Source: Rhodobacteraceae bacterium HLUCCA12
Lineage (GTDB): Bacteria; Pseudomonadota; Alphaproteobacteria; Rhodobacterales; Rhodobacteraceae
Assembly (NCBI GenBank): GCA_001314715.1
Contig: LJSV01000003.1
Location: 124,001 to 188,000, forward strand
Direction of reading: 5' to 3'
DNA length: 64,000 nt
Below the pieces are notes generated by a model. That model was not told where the DNA came from. It made no database searches and saw nothing but the letters and a program-made list of their open reading frames with translations. Positions within the stretch are counted from its first letter, which is position 1. Every line of letters starts with the position of its first letter. A program made the translations under genes and the position numbers. Of the stretch, positions 57,565 to 64,000 are shown in pieces.

Positions 57565-59265
57565 TCAGTTCTTCTTGCCCGCCGCCAGATCGAGCAGACG
57601 CCGGGCGATGACCTGCGCCTGGATCTCGGCCGCGCCCTCGAAGATATTGAGGATGCGCGCATCGCACAGGATCCGGCTGATCTGGTATTCCAGCGCGAAA
57701 CCGTTGCCGCCATGGATCTGGAGCGCGTTGTCGGCGGCAGCCCAAGCCACCCGCGCGCCCAGGAGCTTGGCCATGCCGGCCTCAAGGTCGCAGCGCTTGT
57801 CATGGTCCTTTTGCCAGGCGCTGAAATAGGTCAGCTGGCGGGCGATCATGATCTCGACCGCCATCATGGCCAGCTTGTCGGCAACGCGCGGAAACTCGAT
57901 CAGCGCCTTGCCGAACTGCTTGCGCTCAAGCGCGTATTGCAGCCCCGTTTCCAGCGCATTCTGCGCCACGCCAATGGCGCGCGCGGCGGTCTGGATGCGC
58001 GCCGATTCGAAGGTCTGCATCAATTGCTTGAAGCCCTTGCCCTCTTGCCCGCCGAGAAGGTTCTCGCCCTTGACCCGGAATCCGTCGAAGCCAAGCTCGT
58101 ATTCCTTCATGCCCCGATAGCCCAGCACCGCGATCTCGCCGCCGCTCATCCCGGGCGTGGGGAACGGGTCGGCATCGGTGCCCGGCGTCTTTTCGGCCAG
58201 GAACATCGACAGCCCGCGATAATCGCTGGTTTCCGGATCGGTGCGCGCGAGCAGGGTCATGACATGGGTGCGCGCGGCATGGGTGATCCAGGTCTTGTTG
58301 CCGGTGATCACGTAGTCGTCGCCCTCGCTGGTCGCGCGCGTGCGCAACGCCCCGAGATCGGAGCCGGTGTTGGGTTCGGTGAAGACCGCCGTCGGCAGGA
58401 TCTCGGCCGAGGCGATCTTGGGAAGCCAGTGCTCTTTCTGGGCCTCGGTGCCCCCTGCCAGGATCAACTCGGCCGCGATCTCGGACCGGGTGCCCAGCGA
58501 GCCGACACCGATATAGCCGCGGCTGAGTTCCTCGGACACGACCACCATCGACGCCTTGCTGAGGCCGAGCCCGCCATAGGCCTCGGGGATCGTCAGGCCG
58601 AACACACCGAGTTCCGCAAGCTCTGAGATGATCTCCATCGGGATCAGCTCATCCTTGAGGTGCCAGTCATGGGCATGCGGCGCCACGCGGTCGTCGGAAA
58701 ACCGCCGGAACTGCTCGCGGATCATTTCCAGCTCGTCATCGAGCCCGGTTGCGCCGAAACTGGCCCGGCCGGCATTGTCGCACATCAAGGCCACCAGCCG
58801 GTTGCGCGCGGCGGGCGTGTTCGCGGCGATCAGCGTGGCGATCGCGCCGTCGTCGAACGCCCCCAGGTCGGCCCGGCCGAGCCCCAGATCGGCCGGGCGC
58901 AGGATCTCGCCCTGGTTCATGGGGATGCCGCCGACGATCTGCGCCAGGTATTCGCCGGCGCCGATCTGGGCGATCAGCGCCTCGATCTCGCCAAACTGCC
59001 CAGCCTCGGCCAGACGCTCGCTCCAGGCGCGGATCTGGCGCAGGCTTTCGACATAGGTGGCCAGCCACGCCAGGCCGTGCGCGGCGCGCTGATGCTGTTC
59101 CAGCAGGGCGCCGCTGACCTTGCCGTCGCGCGTCACCATAGCCAGCAGCCGCTGCGCCGCCGCATCCTGAAGCGCGGTCAACGGCGCCATCGCCGCGGTC
59201 AGAAGCGGGCGCAGATCTGTCAGCGGGCCTTCGGTGCGGGGCGGTTCCTGACCGTCATGGGGCAT
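57565..59265 (-). CDS. mcd: (2S)-methylsuccinyl-CoA dehydrogenase
   Basis: Mcd oxidises methylsuccinyl-CoA to mesaconyl-CoA in the ethylmalonyl-CoA pathway, which lets the cell grow on acetate or C1 compounds without isocitrate lyase. The 566-residue protein has the diagnostic N-terminal extension of about 160 residues (AAHGLAWLATYVESLRQ), an acyl-CoA dehydrogenase domain (FTEPNTGSDLGALRT) and the catalytic Glu in FEGAAEIQAQ. The length and the GAAEIQ motif separate it from ordinary dehydrogenases. The 164-bp gap upstream is shared with the divergent permease gene. Confidence 0.9.
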   Translation of the reverse strand: MPHDGQEPPRTEGPLTDLRPLLTAAMAPLTALQDAAAQRLLAMVTRDGKVSGALLEQHQRAAHGLAWLATYVESLRQIRAWSERLAEAGQFGEIEALIAQIGAGEYLAQIVGGIPMNQGEILRPADLGLGRADLGAFDDGAIATLIAANTPAARNRLVALMCDNAGRASFGATGLDDELEMIREQFRRFSDDRVAPHAHDWHLKDELIPMEIISELAELGVFGLTIPEAYGGLGLSKASMVVVSEELSRGYIGVGSLGTRSEIAAELILAGGTEAQKEHWLPKIASAEILPTAVFTEPNTGSDLGALRTRATSEGDDYVITGNKTWITHAARTHVMTLLARTDPETSDYRGLSMFLAEKTPGTDADPFPTPGMSGGEIAVLGYRGMKEYELGFDGFRVKGENLLGGQEGKGFKQLMQTFESARIQTAARAIGVAQNALETGLQYALERKQFGKALIEFPRVADKLAMMAVEIMIARQLTYFSAWQKDHDKRCDLEAGMAKLLGARVAWAAADNALQIHGGNGFALEYQISRILCDARILNIFEGAAEIQAQVIARRLLDLAAGKKN

Positions 59266-59429
59266 CGGGCGTCTCCTTCCGTGTTCGCAAGCCAGATAGT
59301 CCTTTCGCAGTTGCAGCGCAACATTAATTCAAGTCAGCCGCCCATCCTGCATGAAAGTGTCGCAGTGAATTTTCGGGATGCGATCCGTCACCGCCTGCGA
59401 TATAGCGCAACGGGTTACGGAGGACAGAG

Positions 59430-60200
59430 ATGGAATTGCTGTACGGCGGCCTGCCCTTTTGGGGTTTCGCGCTGGCCTGTGTCGTCACGCTGGTGTCGGG
59501 CTTCGTCAAGGGTGCGGTGGGTTTCGCCATGCCGCTGATCATGATCTCGGCCTTTTCCTCGTTCATGCCGCCCGACCTGGCGCTGGCCGCGCTGATCCTG
59601 TCGGTGCTGACGACGAATGTCCACCAGTCGCTGCGCTTTGGCCTGTCCGCCGCCTGGGCCTCGGCGGTGAAATACTGGCGTGTGATCGTCATGACCTGCC
59701 TGGGCATCGTGGTTTCGGCGCCATTCGTCGTGGTCTTGCCGCAACAATTGCTGTTCGTGCTGCTGGCCATCCCGGTGATGGGGTTCGCGCTGATGCAGCT
59801 GAGCGGTTGGAAACCGCTGATCCCGCATCGCTATCGCAATCCCACGGAATACGGGCTGGGGCTGGTTGGCGGGCTCTATGGCGGCATTTCGGGCATTTGG
59901 GGTCCGCCGGTGATCGTCTATCTGCTGGCCATCGGCACCGAGAAATCCGAGATGGTACGCGTCTTGGGCGTGGTCTTCATGATCGGCGCGGTGGTGCTGA
60001 CCGGCGCGCATCTGGGGTCGGGGGTTCTGAACACCGAGACCCTGCCCTTCTCGGCGTTCCTGGTGATCCCGGCGGCGGCGGGCATGTGGCTGGGGTTTCA
60101 GTTGCAGGACCGGCTCGATGCCGAGCGATTCCGCTTTTGGACCCTGATCGTCTTGATGGTGATCGCGCTCAACCTGCTGCGCCGGGCGGTGTTCGGCTGA
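59430..60200 (+). CDS. TauE/SafE family permease
   Basis: The 256-residue protein is almost entirely hydrophobic, with about eight membrane helices, and carries the family repeat marks GFVKGAVGFAMPLI and GGLYGGISGIWGPPVIVYLL. Members export sulfite, sulfoacetate or related organic anions. The substrate is unknown here; the divergent mcd gene gives no direct clue. Its last 32 bp overlap the 3' end of the DUF3859 gene on the other strand. Confidence 0.9.
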   Translation: MELLYGGLPFWGFALACVVTLVSGFVKGAVGFAMPLIMISAFSSFMPPDLALAALILSVLTTNVHQSLRFGLSAAWASAVKYWRVIVMTCLGIVVSAPFVVVLPQQLLFVLLAIPVMGFALMQLSGWKPLIPHRYRNPTEYGLGLVGGLYGGISGIWGPPVIVYLLAIGTEKSEMVRVLGVVFMIGAVVLTGAHLGSGVLNTETLPFSAFLVIPAAAGMWLGFQLQDRLDAERFRFWTLIVLMVIALNLLRRAVFG

Positions 60201-60753
60201 GCGAATACAGCGCCCCGCCCCGGCACAGGCCGTCCAGCTGTGGCAGATCTCGCGGCAAGACGACCTCGAATCCGGCGTGAAACAGCTCGTCTTCGCCGCT
60301 GAAGGCGGCGATGGTCCAGTCGCCGGGCTGAAGCTCGTCCTCGGTATCGAACTGAAAGAACACCTGCTCACCGACACCGGGCTGCACCATGGCATGCCAG
60401 CTTTGCCGCGTGATACCCTCAGGCGGCATCGGCGGATGCGTCACGACATAGCGCACCGGCACAGGCTCCTGCCCCGCCAGAACGAAGCGCAGGCCAAAGC
60501 CGGTGCCCAGCCGCGCGGGCGCGGTGGTGCCTTCGGCGCGGATCTCGATCGCGACATCGGGAACGTGGATCCAGCCTGCCGCCGTATCCGGGGCCGGGCG
60601 GCGCCCGCCTTCGGGCGGGGCGCAGATCAGGCCGCGGGTGACGGACTCGACCTGCGCGCTCAGCCGCAGCGGCGGTTCGGACAGGGCCGGCGCGGGCGCG
60701 ACAGCCAGGGCAAGAAACAGGGCTGCAAGGCGGTGCATCATGGGTGAACGCAT
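60169..60753 (-). CDS. DUF3859 family exported protein
   Basis: The 194-residue product has a signal peptide (about residues 6-25, ending APALSEP) and a domain with GLGFGLRFVL-like and VTHPPMPPEGITRQSW motifs that match DUF3859 as I recall it. It probably folds as a periplasmic beta-sandwich. Its function is unknown. An ATG at residue 5 or 6 could be the true start. It lies downstream of pckA in the same direction, 54 bp away. Confidence 0.75.
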   Translation of the reverse strand: MRSPMMHRLAALFLALAVAPAPALSEPPLRLSAQVESVTRGLICAPPEGGRRPAPDTAAGWIHVPDVAIEIRAEGTTAPARLGTGFGLRFVLAGQEPVPVRYVVTHPPMPPEGITRQSWHAMVQPGVGEQVFFQFDTEDELQPGDWTIAAFSGEDELFHAGFEVVLPRDLPQLDGLCRGGALYSLSRTPPGAAG

Positions 60754-60807
60754 CCTTTGGCCATGCCGATCACACTGGCCGCCCCATGCCGCACTGTCAA
60801 TCGCGCC

Positions 60808-62406
<1,599 letters not shown>

Positions 62407-62732
62407 ATGCTCGCTCCTCGTGTCGTGCCAGACATGGCCAAATGGCCAAGACTTCCCGCCTCCCGGAAGTTGCGCGGTGCCCGGACGGACCCCGTCAAGG
62501 GCGCTATATCATGCCCGTGGCAGAAGGGAACAGGACACATCTGCCAGTTAGCGCAACCAGACAATTGTTACCGCAAACTGCGCGGCGCGCCGCAGAATTT
62601 GGGCAGCAGCAAGGAAATCCGATACCTTTTCATGGCTATTCTGTGCCCGATTCGTACTATTCGGTTGATTCCTGCTCACAAAAAAAAGAGTATGTCGAAA
62701 AAATACAATCAGAGCAGTAAGAGGACAGGCCC
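62407..62732. other. Divergent control region of pckA and chvI
   Basis: No gene is seen in this 326-bp gap. It holds a GCGCGGCGCGCCGC palindrome (about 62580-62593) and an A-rich stretch before chvI (62680-62705). The part next to chvI is clearly richer in A+T than the average and probably contains its promoter. Confidence 0.45.
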
Positions 62733-63434
62733 ATGTCGAAGATTGCCCTTGTCGACGATGACAGAAACATCCTGACTTCGGTCTCGATCTCGCTGGAAGC
62801 CGAAGGGTTTGAGGTCGAAACCTATAACGACGGCCAGTCGGCGCTGGATGCGTTCAACCGCAAATTGCCCGATATGGCCGTGCTGGACATCAAGATGCCC
62901 CGCATGGACGGCATGGAACTGCTGCAACGTCTGCGGCAGAAAACCCAGATGCCGGTGATCTTCCTGACCTCCAAGGATGACGAGATCGACGAGGTTCTGG
63001 GCCTGCGCATGGGGGCGGACGACTATGTCAAGAAGCCGTTCTCGCAGCGCCTCTTGATCGAACGCATCCGCTCGCTTCTGCGCCGCCAGCAAGCGGTCGA
63101 GAACAACGAAGTCGGCACCACCGAAGATACCAAGGTCATGGTGCGCGGCAGCCTGACGATGGACCCGTTGCGCCATTCGGTCACCTGGAAAGGGCAGGAC
63201 GTGACCCTGACCGTGACCGAATTCCTGTTGCTTCAGGCCCTGGCCCAGCGCCCCGGTTTCGTGAAAAGCCGCGATCAGCTGATGGACGTGGCCTATGACG
63301 ACCAGGTCTATGTCGATGACCGCACGATCGACAGCCACATCAAGCGCCTGCGCAAGAAGATGCGCTCGGTCGACCCGGAATTCTCGTCGATCGAGACGCT
63401 TTACGGCATCGGCTACAAGTACAACGAAGCCTGA
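62733..63434 (+). CDS. chvI: Response regulator ChvI
   Basis: ChvI is an OmpR-type regulator. The 233-residue protein has a receiver domain with the acidic pocket DDD (8-10), phosphorylation site Asp 52 (LDIKMP), Thr 79 and Lys 101, and a C-terminal winged helix ([20 protein letters not shown], about residues 155-230). With the sensor ChvG encoded next to it, it controls envelope, acid-stress and carbon genes in alphaproteobacteria. The ATG has AGAGGA upstream. Confidence 0.95.
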   Translation: MSKIALVDDDRNILTSVSISLEAEGFEVETYNDGQSALDAFNRKLPDMAVLDIKMPRMDGMELLQRLRQKTQMPVIFLTSKDDEIDEVLGLRMGADDYVKKPFSQRLLIERIRSLLRRQQAVENNEVGTTEDTKVMVRGSLTMDPLRHSVTWKGQDVTLTVTEFLLLQALAQRPGFVKSRDQLMDVAYDDQVYVDDRTIDSHIKRLRKKMRSVDPEFSSIETLYGIGYKYNEA

Positions 63435-63465
63435 GCGCGGCGACGGATCGGAACCCGCAACCCAC

Positions 63466-64000
63466 ATGGCCGCAGAAACACAGGTGATCAGAGCTACCGG
63501 CGGATCGGGCAACGAGGTCGTTCTGGGCGAGGACTGGGTACGCCCCCAAAGCGCCGTTGACAGCGAGGTGCGCATTCGCCGCGCCCGCCGAGGCATCCTG
63601 TCGATCTTTCGCTCGCCGCTGGCGCGCAAGATCATCCTGTTCAACATGCTGGCACTGGTCCTGCTGGTCGCGGGCGTGCTGTTCACCAATCCGTTTCGCG
63701 ACACGCTGGCACGTCAGCACGAAACTGCGCTGATCGCCCAGGCGCAGGGTCTGGCCGACCTCATGGCAGTCCTGCCCGAGATCGGCGGCACCGAAGGCTA
63801 CGACGATCCGCAGGCGCTTGACCAGCGTACCGATGCCCTGTCGCGGCTCTCGCTGGGTCCGCATACCGAGATCCTGTTGTTGTCGGCCGATGGCACGGTC
63901 GAGACCGCGCAAAGCGGCGATCAGGCGCCGGCCCCGTCCGCGGATGACGACGACCGTCGCACGCTGATTTCCGACACGCTGGACTCGATCTGGGGTCTGC
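63466..64000 (+). CDS. chvG: Sensor histidine kinase ChvG (N-terminus; cut by window edge)
   Basis: The first 178 residues of the sensor are visible. They include a basic region (RIRRARRG), a membrane helix (about residues 55-75, ARKIILFNMLALVLLVAGVL) and the beginning of the periplasmic domain with HETALIAQAQGLADLM, typical of ChvG. The second membrane helix, HAMP and kinase domains lie outside the window. It starts 31 bp after chvI. Confidence 0.92.
   Translation, partial: MAAETQVIRATGGSGNEVVLGEDWVRPQSAVDSEVRIRRARRGILSIFRSPLARKIILFNMLALVLLVAGVLFTNPFRDTLARQHETALIAQAQGLADLMAVLPEIGGTEGYDDPQALDQRTDALSRLSLGPHTEILLLSADGTVETAQSGDQAPAPSADDDDRRTLISDTLDSIWGL

Overview
The window is a G+C-rich, gene-dense stretch of chromosome from an alphaproteobacterium, most likely a member of the Rhodobacterales (Roseobacter/Paracoccaceae type). 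The evidence is the combination of a chvI-chvG two-component pair divergent from pckA, a Tad/Flp pilus locus with a very short DWVVLTAA-type pilin, a methylsuccinyl-CoA dehydrogenase of the ethylmalonyl-CoA pathway, a membrane urate oxidase of the PuuD type, and five copies of a structured intergenic repeat that I recall from this order. I see no rRNA, tRNA, transposase, integrase, phage gene or CRISPR array.

Layout. Positions 1-8.2 kb hold a SUV3-like RNA helicase (cut by the window edge), a TPR protein, an SCP2-domain protein with an alpha/beta hydrolase, valyl-tRNA synthetase, and a convergent glycosyltransferase/SGNH-like exported protein pair. Positions 8.4-16.2 kb hold a nitroreductase and a nearly complete urate-to-glyoxylate pathway: PuuD (urate to 5-hydroxyisourate), UraH, a PuuE-UraD fusion, AllE and AllA. 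A LysR regulator and an unusual family-4 glycosyltransferase sit inside this cluster. Allantoate amidohydrolase is not in the window. DUF952, pyrD and a lytic transglycosylase follow.

Positions 18.6-30.5 kb are a Tad (tight adherence) locus: flp, cpaB, cpaC, an OmpA-like lipoprotein, cpaE, cpaF, tadB, tadC, two TPR lipoproteins, cpaA, and an uncharacterised AAA ATPase. The minor pilin genes tadE/F/G are absent here. Positions 30.6-42.2 kb carry a thioesterase and then a long minus-strand block: ybgC-tolQ-tolR-tolA-tolB-pal, tilS, ftsH, fhs and folD. These serve envelope integrity, tRNA-Ile modification, membrane proteolysis and one-carbon metabolism. No cpoB/ybgF gene lies between pal and tilS.

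Positions 42.3-45.2 kb hold a compact minus-strand set whose genes overlap by 4 nt (two hotdog thioesterases, a MATE exporter, an unknown protein). Positions 45.3-54.6 kb form a fatty-acid or acyl-CoA degradation block: two paralogous MerR regulators, a palindromic operator candidate, two acyl-CoA dehydrogenases, a 70-residue protein, a GST, a thiolase, a cupin and a FadJ-type multifunctional protein, ended by a strong hairpin terminator. Positions 54.6-64 kb hold a Hint-domain protein, an acyl-CoA ligase convergent with mcd, a TauE/SafE permease, a DUF3859 protein, pckA, chvI and the start of chvG.

The signals I consider most worth following are the structured repeat family, the exact 40-codon tandem duplication inside the glycosyltransferase of the urate cluster, the MerR pair with its 16-bp operator, the AAA ATPase at the end of the Tad locus, a lower-G+C patch inside valS, and the 70-residue protein between two acyl-CoA dehydrogenases.
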